Source: Ceratorhiza oryzae-sativae
Taxonomy: Eukaryota > Basidiomycota > Agaricomycetes > Cantharellales > Ceratobasidiaceae
NCBI GenBank assembly: GCA_030998015.1
Contig: JARWMV010000237.1
Span: 248,001-312,000, forward strand
Reading direction: 5' to 3'
Length of the DNA: 64,000 bases
The position numbers were made by a program, and so were the translations under genes. The notes beneath the pieces were generated by a model that saw only the letters and a program-made list of their open reading frames with translations, searched no databases and was not told the origin of the DNA. Positions 1-10,506 of the stretch are shown piece after piece (the first letter of the stretch is position 1; the number at the start of each line of letters is the position of its first letter).

Positions 1-330
1 TCCCATATTGATTTTGATTATTCTATCATGCATGTATTCAGGGGACAAAACATCTTCCAAGTGCCTTGCATCATGTTTTAGCTATATCTCTGCTGTTTGT
101 TGACCAAACACCATGTATTCATATTTGTTATGTAGCCTATTCACTATGCTCTTGATCAATGTTATTCATATGCATCTGTGTGCATCTGATCCAAAGTTAT
201 GGGTGTTTCAAGTGTGAGCCAACTTTTTTGGGGGATGTTTTGTCTCATACTGTAAATCACAAGGGCAATCAGTGAAGCACATTGGGCTTGATGTTGAAAA
301 GGCATTTTTTTCACATGGCCAATTTTAGGT
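1..330. other. AT-rich non-coding flank, no gene seen
   Basis: No reading frame or repeat boundary that I recognise. CpG is almost absent, as in the solo LTR next to it, which suggests old, deaminated repeat DNA. Confidence 0.4.
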
Positions 331-967
331 TGTTATGACCTGCACAGACAGCCATAACATAATGAGGGAATTAGCCTATAGTTTATAGCATTTTCTCCTC
401 AGTCAAACAAACTTTAAACATAATCATGTGACCTTGGTGCTTATCCTGGTGCTTACAGTGGTTATCTAACTTGCTCCTGCAATTCTCTCTATTGTAACTT
501 GGAGTGAGGAGCATGTTGTCACATGACCCTTGCACTTAATCCATCACATGACCTTGGCACTTATGGTGGCTGCCTAACTTGCTCCTGCAATTCTCTCCAT
601 TTTAACTTGGAGCAAGGAGCAAGTTATCACATGACCTCAGCACTTAAATCACATGACCCTTGGACCTCTTGCAGCTCTATAAGATTCAGAGCCACAACAA
701 CACCAAGGGCAACTTGCTTAATAATTGTTTACACCACATGTAACCTATAGCATACTGTGGACTACAGAACAGTCTGACTCATACCTTGAAGGGTATATAA
801 CTCATTGAAAGCAAGCCTGTGGACCCCAGCTTGCTTTATCTTGTCAACCACAGGGATCATCTGTACATACTACATAAATACTATCAATATACATTGCAAA
901 TTACCACTGACAACATAGCCACTACTTAAGGAATCAATAGAGACAAGGAGACAGAGGGGTCTCAACA
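331..967 (+). repeat. Old solo LTR related to the 1235-12970 element
   Basis: The segment starts TGTTATGACCTGC and ends GTCTCAACA, and it follows the LTRs at 1235 and 12094 motif by motif: the CACRTGA repeats, the GCTCC..GGAGC arms, CTCTATAAGATTC, AAGCAAG and the CACTACTTAAG tail. Nearly every CpG of the younger LTR appears here as TpG or CpA; for example CACGTGATCTCGGCGCTTA corresponds to CACATGACCTTGGCACTTA. The flanking pentamers TAGGT (326-330) and TATGT (968-972) match at 4 of 5 positions and may be a decayed target duplication. No internal region remains, so it is a solo LTR. Confidence 0.8.
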
Positions 968-1234
968 TATGTTGCTTTGTCAAGGTGCACTGCTGAACAT
1001 TGCATCAAGATATGGAATGCTAATTAGGCTCCACAAACAAAAAATCCAGTATACAAGTCCATCCTGTAGCAGTTGCTCTTTAAGAAATCTTCCTGTGTCT
1101 ATTTTTTCTACCAGCTATTTCATTGATGTTAAATGTTGAGTTGGCTGTTGAGAAAAATGCTGAGCACATAGTGCACTCAGCATAGCCCACATCTATAGCT
1201 TTTATTTCTAAGCAAAAAAGAAGCTGAGCCTAAG

Positions 1235-2012
1235 TGTTATGACCCGCCTAGCAGACATAACCTAACAACCGAATATTGTACAGATTTATGGCATTTTTCC
1301 CGAAGCGGAACAAACCATAAACAGGATCACGTGATCTCGGCGCTTACCCAACGATTAAGCGCCGGTGGTTACCCTGAACTTGCTCCAGCGTTTCTCTCCC
1401 ATGTTACCTGGAGCGAGGAGCAAGTTGTCACGTGATCTCGGCGCTTACCCAACAATTAAGTGCCGGTGGTTACCCTGAACTCGCTCCAGCGTTTCTCTCC
1501 CATGTTACCTGGAGCAAGGAGCGAGTTGTCACGTGATCTCGGCGCTTACCCAACGATTAAGCGCCGGTGGTTACCCTGAACTCGCTCCAGCGTTTCTCTC
1601 CCATGTTACCTGGAGCGAGGAGCGAGTTGTCACGTGATCTCGGCGCTTACCCAACGATTAAGCGCCGGGTGCTTAAGTCCAAAGTCACATGACCCTCGGA
1701 CCTCGCGCGGCTCTATAAGATTCGGAGCTGCACAAACTTAAGACAAACAATTACCTAACCCATAGTACTGTACATAACCTACACCTACTGTGGAGTGTGC
1801 TTAGATAATACATCCGCAGCCACCGCAGCCACAGGTGTATATAAGAAGGATAAAGCAAGACTGGACACCTCAGCTTGCTTTATCTCATCAACCACCATAG
1901 ACCATAGCAAAAAACTGTAACTAGAACACTCAATACATACTGCATAGCACCAAACCGTCAACGCAGCCACTACTTAAGTGCTCCACAAGGGAGCCTCCAG
2001 AGGGTCACGACA
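1235..2012 (+). repeat. 5' LTR of chromovirus
   Basis: 778 bp, TG..CA bounded. The U3 part holds three full 101-bp tandem units. A TATA-like GTATATAAG lies near 1834-1842. The tail CCAGAGGGTCACGACA ends the LTR. A possible primer-binding site starting TGGCGAAC lies 28 bp downstream at 2041, but it is not at the usual position and I am not sure of it. Confidence 0.92.
1328..1674 (+). repeat. 101-bp tandem repeats in LTR U3 (3 full units plus part)
   Basis: Units start with CACGTGATCTCGGCGCTTA at 1328, 1429, 1530 and 1631 (the last partial), so the period is exactly 101 bp. Each unit contains two potential hairpins: GGCGCTTA..TAAGCGCC, and CTTGCTCC..GGAGCAAG with weaker inner pairing. CACGTGA at the start of each unit is an E-box-like site. 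The 3' LTR has four full units (12187-12588), which accounts for its extra 99 bp. These are probably U3 enhancer units; that role is inferred. Confidence 0.88.
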
Positions 2013-2133
2013 TTATAAAGCAAGCTCTTAACTTAACTAGTGGCGAACATAAGTATACTGCACAGATACTAAGGGCTGAGTACACAAGAAAACCAGCTAA
2101 CTCCTGTGATACATAAGAGAACACAAAGAAACT

Positions 2134-3965
2134 ATGTCACAGAGACCACAAACTCGATCTCAAAGCAGAGTGGCAAATAGTAGGCCACCATCACCCAAAC
2201 CCATTGCTTCCCCAGAGGCAGAAGGTAACCCAGATGAGACCCTCCAAGGAATGCCAGGGGGGTTGCCACAAAACCCACAACCAGTGGCTCAACCCAACCC
2301 CACTCGGGCCCCCATCCTGGGAGGGGAAATAGGGGGAATACCACTCCACAGCCCTCAACCGCCAATTCACCTGATAAATCCAGACCCAGAAGACATCTCA
2401 AATCCAGAGAGGGATGAGGTAGAAGATATGACCCGAACCATATACGAACAAGGCACAGCCTTGGCGGAAGAGGCAAGGACACAACCCCAGCCAGGTCCCG
2501 GAACCATAGCCACTGCCAACCCTATTCACACCATTGCCACGGCCATCAGGGCGGGGCTCAAGGAACTTAGAGACAATAACCATAGGAACTAGAAAAGGCA
2601 ATCACGGGTATAAATCAGTGTCAAATATCACTAACCCGACAAGAAGGAAACGTGGATTGGATGGTAAGGTCAATGGAAACATCCAACAAAAATGTCCTCT
2701 ATGTGGCAAAGAACCAGGACGACCTAAAAGCAGAAATGGGGAACCTGATAAAAGAATTAAGGGACATCTCCATGGAAATAAACCGGGTACTGGGAATGCA
2801 AGAGCGAAAGCTCGAAAGCTTAGAGAAGAAAACCGAAAACACAGGGGAGATCCTAATCGCACTAGAACAATGGGTAACCAATCTAGGAAATGAGCTCCGG
2901 AAAACAACCAAGGCAGGAAGGCCAAGGGAAAGGACAGAAGAAACCAGGGGAAGAACTAGGGTGGTCATAGGAAGCCCCTCACAATCCCCCTCAGCCTCCC
3001 CAGTACGAACACCCTTTCTGGGAAGAACCTTCCAGGCTGAATCCACAATAAGACCCCGAACAGAACCTCCATCCCAAGCAAACCAACCTACCCTTGCTGC
3101 AAACCACACTCCTAAGGAGGGGCGAGACTAGGGAGACCCAGCAAATTTAATGGAAAAAGGGGAAGGAAGCAGAGAACTTCATAATCAGCATGGAACTTTT
3201 CTTTGCTGACTATGACGAATCAGCCTTTGATGACCGAAAAAAGATATCTGCTGTGCTAATGAACATGGAGGATGGGAAGCAGCAAACTGGGCACAACCTT
3301 ACCGCCGGAAACTACTAGCAGGCGAACACACAGGTATTCTTGCATCCTGGAAGGATTTCAGGAAGGGATTCCTGGATGCTTTTAATGACCCAGTCATAAA
3401 GGAAAAGACCATCTGGAAACTAAGGAAATTAACACAGACCAAGAGTGCATTGGATTATGCTACCCAATTCCGGATCCTGATCCAAGAGGTAGACTGGAAC
3501 CAGGAAGCCCTCAAGGACCAATTCAGGGAAGGGTTAAAACCAGAAGTACGACAAGAGATCTTAAGGATTGAAGTACTGGCAAATGAGGCTGAAGGTCCAT
3601 CATATACCTTAGATCAATTAATTGACTTTGCCTGCAAAATGGACGACATGCAGTTTGCAAACCAGAAAATGAATACAAGGACCAGCAACTCATCAAATTC
3701 AACCTGGGCACCAGCGAAATACAAACAAGGGGGGAACAAGCCTTTAGGGACCAGCGGCAAACAGGGGAATACCCAAACCAACAACATGGTAAGGATACCA
3801 AACAGTGAAAAGGACAGGCGAAGGAAAGAAGGACTCTGTATCAAATGCGGTAAATCAGAGCATGTCCTGAAGGAGTGCTGAGGCCAGTGGACCTACAACA
3901 AAGCTAAGATACAAGGGAAGGCCAGCAGACAAGTTGAGGAAGAAAGCAGCTCTGAGTTGGAAAAC
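2134..3965 (+). pseudogene. gag of chromovirus, frameshifted
   Basis: Structural protein gene of the retrotransposon. The Pro-rich N-terminus reads from ATG 2134 to a frameshift near 2590. It continues in another frame through a Lys/Glu-rich, coiled-coil-like stretch (2652-3131). It shifts again into a retrotransposon gag (capsid-like) core, with typical NWAQPY and AFNDP motifs at about 3280-3400, and then runs from 3450 to 3881. A CX2CX4HX4C zinc knuckle (CIKCGKSEHVLKEC) lies at about 3838-3879 and is followed at once by an in-frame TGA. At least three breaks make it non-functional as read. The frames are easily followed, so the decay is recent or partly due to sequence errors. Confidence 0.82.
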
Positions 3966-3985
3966 TAATTGGTCCTACCACTTCC

Positions 3986-6900
3986 ATGTTGGAGGACCCC
4001 AATATAACCCCTACCGCAGATGTATGTTACCTCAAGAAGTCTAGTAATCAATCAATAATATACACTACAGTAGAGGGAATCATGGAACCAGCTAAAACGC
4101 TGATTGACTCAGGATCTTCAACCAACTTCATCGATAAGGCCTATTCGAGGGAAAAAGGGATTCCAACCACTCCCCTCAAACACAAGAAATCAATTGTGGC
4201 CATTGATGGAAATGAAATCAAGGATGCCATAGAAGAAAGGGCAGAACTAAACATCGAAGTGGAAGGGAAGACACTAAAATGCTCCCTTTATGTAATGACC
4301 CTAGGTGACACAGACATAGTCCTAGGGAAAGAATGGCTTGAAGAAGCAGAACCTATCATAGATTGGAAAGACCTTACCATCTCATACCCCGACGAAATCA
4401 AGGCAAGGGCAGCAAGTGAAAGCCTACAAATCCCAGAAGAATTTAGGGATTTTGAAGACCTATTTGGGGAAGAAGGTTTCCAGGAACTTCCACCCCACCA
4501 AGGTAACCTAGACTTCAAAATGGACCTGATCGAGGGAGCAGAGCTGCCAAAGCCTGCAAAGAGGTACAGTATGTTGCCAGCAGAAACAAAGGCGCTCAGG
4601 GAGTACCTAGAGGAGGAACTAAGAAACGGGAAAATAAGGCCCAGCCAGTCAGTTGTAGCTGCACCCTGTTTCTATGTGAACAAAGCAGATGGAGGGCTTA
4701 GGTTGGTAGTTGACTACCGTAAGATGAATGACATCACCAAGCCAGACAGGTTTCCACTTCCAATCCAAATAGAATTGATTGAGAGACTGAAGGATGCAAC
4801 CATCTATTCAAAAATGGATGTTCGATGGGGGTTCAACAACATCAGGGTAAAAGAGGGAGACAAATGGAAAACAGCTTTCAGGACAGGAGAAGGCCAGTTT
4901 GAATGCTTGGTCATGCCATTTGGAGTAAAAGAAGGACCAAGAACCTTTACCAGGTTCATGATGGAAAAATTCCGTGATATAATAGATGATTATGTGGTAA
5001 TCTACATGGACGATGTACTAGTGTTTTCCAGAAACAGGGAAGAGCATGTACAACATGTCAGGGAAGTGTTAAGAAGAATGAGGGAAAACCACCTCTTCCT
5101 CAAACCACACAAGTGTCAGTTCTTTGTGAAGGAGGTAAGCTTCATTGGAATTGTCATATCCCCAGAAGGGATATCGATGGAAAAGGAAAAGGTAAAAGCA
5201 GTTCTAGAATGGCCAGAACCTAACACAATAAAAGAAGTCCAAGCCTTCCTAGGCTTTGTGGGGTTCTATAGAAGGTGGATAGAGAAGTTTAGTACCTTAG
5301 CCAAACCCCTCACAGATCTCACCCAAAAAGATTTCAAATTCCTGTGGGAAAGAAAACAACAGGAAGCATTTGAAGCTATCAAAGAAGCAGTAGCAAAGAG
5401 AACCGGTCCTGATCCACCCAAAACCGAACAGGCCATACATACTGGAAACCGACGCCTCAGGAGTGGCCATGGGGGCAGTACTAAGCCAAAAGGGTGATGA
5501 CAACTGATTGCATCCAATTGCCTTCTGTCAGAGCTACAACCTGAACAGTAACGTCAAACACCTAAGTTGTCATGGCCTAGACCATGACGCAGATTTTATT
5601 ATGATTTTTGTATATTTTATAAAATCTCTCCTTTTCATATTTTTGGACAAGTCCTGTTTAATCGGATATATGCATAGAATTACTTACATGATCACGTGAC
5701 CTTGTTGTTGTTTACGTTCTGTTTGTACCTTCTGGAATATTCCGTTACATGGCACCATTCTCACATCATACGATAGTTGTCTCGCACCATATGTGTATTT
5801 GATATAGCTCATCATATGAATATATAAGGGAGAGTCTGAGAGCCTTAAGCCTCAGAACTCGACCTCCTGTCGTACCCCTTCTACTACCTGTGTGACTTAC
5901 CAGTCCATAGTCCCTGCCCAGTCCTCTTAAGGACAAGTGCACCTACTACCCTACTTCCTTGTGCCTTATCGCACCTTCACTGCACGTCCCACCTTAGACG
6001 TTGTCAGTAAAGCCTCCGGCATCGCTGCCCATAGGCTTGTCATCACCACTTATGTCAGGGCTACGACCTGAACAGGAACGTCAAACACCTAAGTGGTGAT
6101 GACAAGCCTATGGGCAGCAATGCCGGAGGCTTTACTGACAACGTCTAAGGTGGGACGTGCAGTGAGGGTGCGATAAGACGCAAGGAGGTAGGGTAGTAGG
6201 TGCACTTGTCCTTAAGAGGACTGGGCAGGGACTATGGACTGGTAAGTCACACAGGTAGTAGAAGGGGTACGACAGGAGGTCGAGTTCTGAGGCTTAAGGC
6301 TCTCAGACTCTCCCTTATATATTCATGGCCGAGGCAGTACAAATCAAATACCAGGACCAATAAGAAGCTAACAGTGCCATGTCACTACAGAACATTCCGG
6401 TAACACCAAACATTGAGTCAACAACAACAGGGTCACGTGACATGAAGGTAAATAAACCGCATATATCTGAATAAACGGGACTTGTCCAGAGTATCGTAAA
6501 AGGAAGTTATAAAATATAGAAAATTCATAATAAAATCGTGCTCATGGTCTAGGCCATGACACTTCCTATCGAAGAGTTTCACCCCACCAGAGAAAAATTA
6601 TGACACCTACGACAAGGAGTTGCTTGCAATTGTTAGGTCCTTAGAGCACTGGAGGTTATACTTAGAAGGGACAGAGGAACCTATTGTGATATACACTGAC
6701 CATAGGAACCTCCAGTACTGGCAAAATGCCCAGATGTGGAATAGAAGGCATGCCAGATGGTATCTCACTCTGGCACCCTTCAATTTTCAGATTGTGTATA
6801 GACCAGGGAAACTCTCACAGAAGCCAGATGCCCTTTCCAGAAGGAGCGACCATGGGGATACCCCTATGGAACCACAGATCATGATTCCAGAAGAAAGGTT

Positions 6901-8439
6901 CATAGGTTTCATGGCAGAAGTACAGGGGAATTTCTGGGAAGAGCTTAAAGAAGCTCAGGAAGAAGACGAATCTATCAGATCCTTAAGGCTGAGTGTGGCA
7001 AATAAAGAACAACTACCACCCTCAGTACAGAAGGAATTTAGACGGTATGAAATGAAGGAGGGCCTATTAAGGTATGACGATAGGCTCTACATCCCGGATG
7101 ACAAGGACTTGAGGTTGAGTCTCCTTGAGGAGTGCCATGACGCCCCAGTGGCAGGTCATCAGGGACAAGCCTGAACACTAGAATTACTATCAAGGGATTA
7201 CTATTGGCCAGGAATGAAGGCCCAAGTAAACCGATACGTGGAATCTTGTGAAACGTGTCAAAGAAGCAAAGGACACAAACAAGGCACTCCCCTGAAGTCC
7301 TTACCAATCCCATGGAAACCATGGGCAGATGTCGCATATGATTTCATTGTCAAATTACCTGTCTCAAAGGGGTACGACAGTATCTTGACAGTTGTAGATT
7401 GCTTCTCCCAGCAGGCCCATTTTGTACCATGTCTGGAGAGCACCAATGCAGAAGAACTGGCAGAAATATTCATAAGGGAAGTATGGAGACATCACGGGAC
7501 CCCAGAAACCACTGTCTCAGACCGAGGGCCAACCTTTAACAGCCAATTCCTAAAAGCCCTATACAAAGGAATTGGGACAAAGCCCAGATTCTCCACTGCT
7601 TTCCATCCAGAAACAGATGGTCTGTCGGAAAGGACAAATCAATGGGTAGAAGGGTTCTTAAGAACCTTCTGCAATTATAGACAAGATGATTGGGTAAAAT
7701 GGTTACCCATTGCTGAATTCTGCCATAACAACCACGTAAATGCTACAACAGGACAAACCCCATTTGAAACAGTATATGGAAAAAACCCAAGATGGGTTGT
7801 CCGAGAGGAGAAGAACCGTCTGAGGCACCCGCTGCAGACAACATGCGTAATCAAATGGAAAAGGTATGGGATGAGGCAAGAGCCTCAATGGAATTACACC
7901 AACAAATGGAAAAGAAAGGGAGGGAATTCAAGGTAGGAGACAAGGTTTGGCTGCTCCTAACAAACCTCTTGTCCAAGAGACCCTCCAAGAAACTGGACAA
8001 CCGAAAAGGGGGGCCCTTTGAAATCACAGAAAAGATCTCATCCCATGCATATCGCCTGGACCTACCTAAAACCATACGTGTACACAATGTATTCCATGTA
8101 AATCTCCTCTCGCCATTCACAGAAGATAAAGACTTCCAAAGAAGGCAGGCCAAACCACCACCAATCATAACGGAAAAAGGAGAGGAGGAATACAAGGTGG
8201 ACCACATTGCAAATTATGAATGGCGGAATGGCGAGTTGTTTTACCAAATCAGATGGAAGGGCTACGACCCAATAGAAGACACAATGGAACGTGCCAGCAA
8301 GTTTGCTGACATGAAAGAGGTTCTAAATGACTTGCAAAGGCACTTACCAGACGCACCAATGCCAGTCAAGACAAGTCAGCACTCAGGTGACTCGAAAGGC
8401 AGGCCAAAGAGAACCAAACGAGGATCTGGAAAGCTTTAA
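3986..8439 (+). pseudogene. pol of chromovirus: PR-RT-RNase H-INT-chromodomain, broken
   Basis: Polyprotein for reverse transcription and integration. The aspartic protease has LIDSGSSTNF near 4095-4130. RT runs from about 4540, with LVVDYRKMN and an intact catalytic YMDD at 5001-5012. The frame shifts near 5395, just before the RNase H start. RNase H is then split after HPIAF by the 5526-6561 insertion and resumes at 6566 with SKSFTPPEKNYD and YTDHRNLQYW. The integrase zinc region ends in an in-frame TGA (7172-7174) and reads on from 7214 with CETCQRSK. The catalytic region shows YDFIVKLP, SDRGP and SERTN, the D,D,E positions. A further frameshift lies near 7795. The chromodomain (about 8185-8350) has the aromatic FYQIRWKGYD core. 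The insertion, a stop and two shifts make it inactive. Confidence 0.92.
5526..6561. mobile_element. Inverted-repeat (fold-back) LTR derivative inserted in RNase H
   Basis: This 1036-bp insertion is flanked by CTTC at 5522-5525 and 6562-6565, a 4-bp target duplication; removing it reconnects the RNase H frame. The right part (6053-6561) is a full 509-bp solo LTR in minus orientation, TGTCAGGG..CCATGACA on the plus strand. The left part starts with a 41-bp copy of that LTR's plus-strand left end (5526-5566) and continues as the reverse complement of the rest of it (5568-6052). The result is two arms of about 485 bp and a 37-bp centre. It has no coding capacity. The TATA-like TATATAAGGGAG of the LTR appears near 5820 and, inverted, near 6315. 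A rearranged LTR or TRIM-like fold-back fits. Confidence 0.85.
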
Positions 8440-8526
8440 AAGGAGCCATCCAGGATACCTAAGAGAGTCCAGAGCCTGCTCTACTACCTCACTTGCACCA
8501 CAACACACCTGCGAAACCCCAAAAGC

Positions 8527-9345
8527 ATGCCTTTCGTCACTCACCCAATCGCACATCCCAACCATTACACCCCACTTGCCGAAAATCAGGTGGCCCCACT
8601 TTGGCAGCCACCCACCACCAGGCGGCCAGCACCCTACCCTGGCAGGGAAAATCGTCCTAAACCAGGGATGTACTGCTCCAGTGTGGAAGACGCCCAGAGG
8701 TATGCCGAACGACTGTTGCCAGGGGCTAACCTACTGTACATCCCAAAGAAGTTAAGGGATGAAAGGAACTGGATTGACGATGACAAGTACCTGGATCCCA
8801 GGTTAGGGGTCCTGACATGGCATGGAAGCCGGAAGCCAACGACGAGAAACGCCTTGTTAAGAACACCAATGTATGTCGTCGACAATATTGTGGGACCAAC
8901 AGTCGATGTGGTGACCAAGGCAGCAAGGCAACAGAGGAGGGCCACAGGCCAAATACCAGATGGAGGGGACTGGGAGGTGGAGCGCCGGGCAAAGGCACTG
9001 TTGGAGCAGTGGAAGCTGGCACCGGTGGCACCGTATGTGGGACTGCTTGAGGCCACTACCACTGATGAAATGTTTACTGCCATCAGGTTGAAGGAAGCAA
9101 ACTTGGCCGACTTCCGTAACTGGGTGAAGGTACGCCCAAACCTGCACGGTTACGACACAGATATGTCGAGCCTCACGGCAAGCCTGGAGTCCCTGGTGGT
9201 GAAGGAGGAGGAGCCGAGAGTAACGATAAAGGAACCAACCCCGGACCTGGCCCAAGAGGGAGTCCAAACGGATTGGGCCAAATGGGAGGATGAGCTGGCG
9301 GGCGCCTTGGAGGAAGTGCCCCTGCTGGCCCCGGAGCCCCTGTGA
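8527..9345 (+). CDS. Hypothetical protein, 272 aa, retrotransposon cargo ORF
   Basis: I do not recognise the family. The frame is open from ATG 8527 to the TGA ending at 9345; a second ATG at 8668 may be the true start, because the first 47 residues are Pro/His-rich and low in complexity. The body is soluble, with charged and aromatic stretches such as WIDDDKYLDPRLGVLTWHG, and ends in an acidic tail. I see no signal peptide and no membrane segment, which argues against an envelope protein. It lies 87 bp after pol, is visibly GC-richer than pol, and converges with the antisense ORF at 9426-9967. It could be part of the same acquired module as Rep, for example a structural or accessory protein. 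That is inference. Confidence 0.55.
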   Translation: MPFVTHPIAHPNHYTPLAENQVAPLWQPPTTRRPAPYPGRENRPKPGMYCSSVEDAQRYAERLLPGANLLYIPKKLRDERNWIDDDKYLDPRLGVLTWHGSRKPTTRNALLRTPMYVVDNIVGPTVDVVTKAARQQRRATGQIPDGGDWEVERRAKALLEQWKLAPVAPYVGLLEATTTDEMFTAIRLKEANLADFRNWVKVRPNLHGYDTDMSSLTASLESLVVKEEEPRVTIKEPTPDLAQEGVQTDWAKWEDELAGALEEVPLLAPEPL

Positions 9346-9425
9346 TTATTGGGCCTATCACACGTCTTTTGGAATGTCTTAAGAATAATTTTCATAATCA
9401 TATAATAATACATTTCAAAATGTTT

Positions 9426-9967
9426 CTATTTTTTCTTGCCCTTGAGGGGCCGGGTATAGGGTTTTTTTGCCTTCTTATCCTTCCTAGTAGTGCGGGCCGC
9501 AGAACCACCGGCCCGGTTCTCAGGCAACAGCCAGGGGGCCTCCCCCCCTGGGAGATTGGCCATATAGTTCTGGAAACATCCAGAACCAGAAGCTGCAAAG
9601 GGTGAGGCCTTGTCGAACAAAGGGGCCGAGCCCTCCTCAAAAAACTCAGCAAGGGCAGCCTGGTGTTGCCGCTCCTCAAATAACCGGCAGTCCTGATCAA
9701 CGAGCGCCCAGACACGCTCAAGGGTGGCCTCATGGGCCCGACCATCAAGGAGGATGCGCTCTTCTACAGAACAAGTTAGCCACATGAGAACGACGAAGAA
9801 CGAACACACATACTGGGCACCCCACAGAAGAACCAGTCCCCAACACCTCGATAGAAGTCTTCAAGGGAGGCGTCGCACACAGCATCACAGTAGGTGCAGT
9901 ACTCCCCCTCAGGGAGAGACCAGCAGGTGCAGTCAAGGGGATTGTAGTTAAGGGAAATAACACGCAT
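9426..9967 (-). pseudogene. Antisense Cys-rich ORF, probably one gene with a frameshift
   Basis: On the minus strand an ATG at 9967 opens 63 codons with a cysteine cluster (DCTCWSLPEGEYCTYC, then further Cys). Close to 9810 the neighbouring frame takes over and stays open to 9426, another 127 codons including an acidic middle (RLFEERQHQAALAEFFEEG) and a Lys/Arg-rich tail. The two blocks overlap, so one frameshift would make a product of about 180 residues; this may be decay or a sequence error. I recognise no family. The gene is divergent from Rep across a 540-bp intergenic region and convergent with the 8527-9345 ORF, resembling an ambisense layout. The basic tail could bind nucleic acid; this is inference. 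Confidence 0.4.
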
Positions 9968-10506
9968 AGTAAAGACAGGATGAGGAAGGAAAACAACAAA
10001 ACCACGAACATTAAAAAATCACAGTGCAACACAATAACGTGCACAAACATCAAAACAAGGTCTGGTCAGGTGACACCAACAGACATGTGACCATCTGCCA
10101 GAAAACAAACAACAAAGCACAGGAATCACATGACCTAGCCTAGTCACGTGACCACCTGCCAGAAAAACAAACAACAAAGCACAGGAATCACATGACCTAG
10201 CCTAGTCACGTGAATATACGCTATCCCCTAACTACCGGAGGGGTCGGAGAGGGGGCACCGACCGAAGTGGGGGAGCGGAGGCCCCGAGCGTAGCGAGGAT
10301 CAAGGCCGACGCGGAGGAACGGATGGAAGGGCACCCCTCGGAGATGCGTCATCACCGGAATAAGGTCATGTGATCACAACAAATGCAAGACGGAGTCATG
10401 TGACGATCAAAACGGACCTTGCAGCTTATATAGACAAGCACAAGGCCCGAGATAACCCGCACTCTCATGCTCTCCTCCCAGTCCCCAAATATCTCTAAAA
10501 CCGTAA
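9968..10506. promoter_or_regulatory. Divergent intergenic region with repeats, hairpins and TATA box
   Basis: Lies between the 5' ends of the antisense ORF and Rep. From left to right it holds the 61/62-bp tandem duplication (10087-10209) and two overlapping potential hairpins. The first is CCCCT (10225-10229) with AGGGG (10239-10243) and a 9-nt loop. The second is GGTCGG (10242-10247) with CCGACC (10258-10263) and a 10-nt loop. A TATA-like TTATATAG lies at 10426-10433, about 75 bp before the Rep ATG. I do not see the TAATATTAC-type nonanucleotide of known CRESS viruses. Use as a replication origin is a hypothesis; use as a promoter is more likely. Confidence 0.45.
10087..10209 (+). repeat. 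61/62-bp tandem duplication
   Basis: Two nearly identical copies start with GTGACCAYCTGCCAGAAAA at 10087 and 10148, and a third GTGA begins at 10210. They differ by one C/T change and one extra A. Each ends with CACATGACCTAGCCTAGTCA. The second and third boundaries carry CACGTGA, the same E-box-like site found in the LTR repeats. Confidence 0.85.

Noticed and set aside
1785..1970. 61-codon minus-strand frame, identical at 12743-12928
   Set aside because: It lies wholly in the LTR R/U5 part and is repeated only because the LTR is; no sign of coding.
8527..9345. Envelope-like gene of an errantivirus type
   Set aside because: No signal peptide, transmembrane segment or fusion-like hydrophobic stretch.
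9810..10506. Canonical CRESS nonanucleotide (TAATATTAC type)
   Set aside because: Looked for on both strands and not seen; the origin idea rests only on hairpins.
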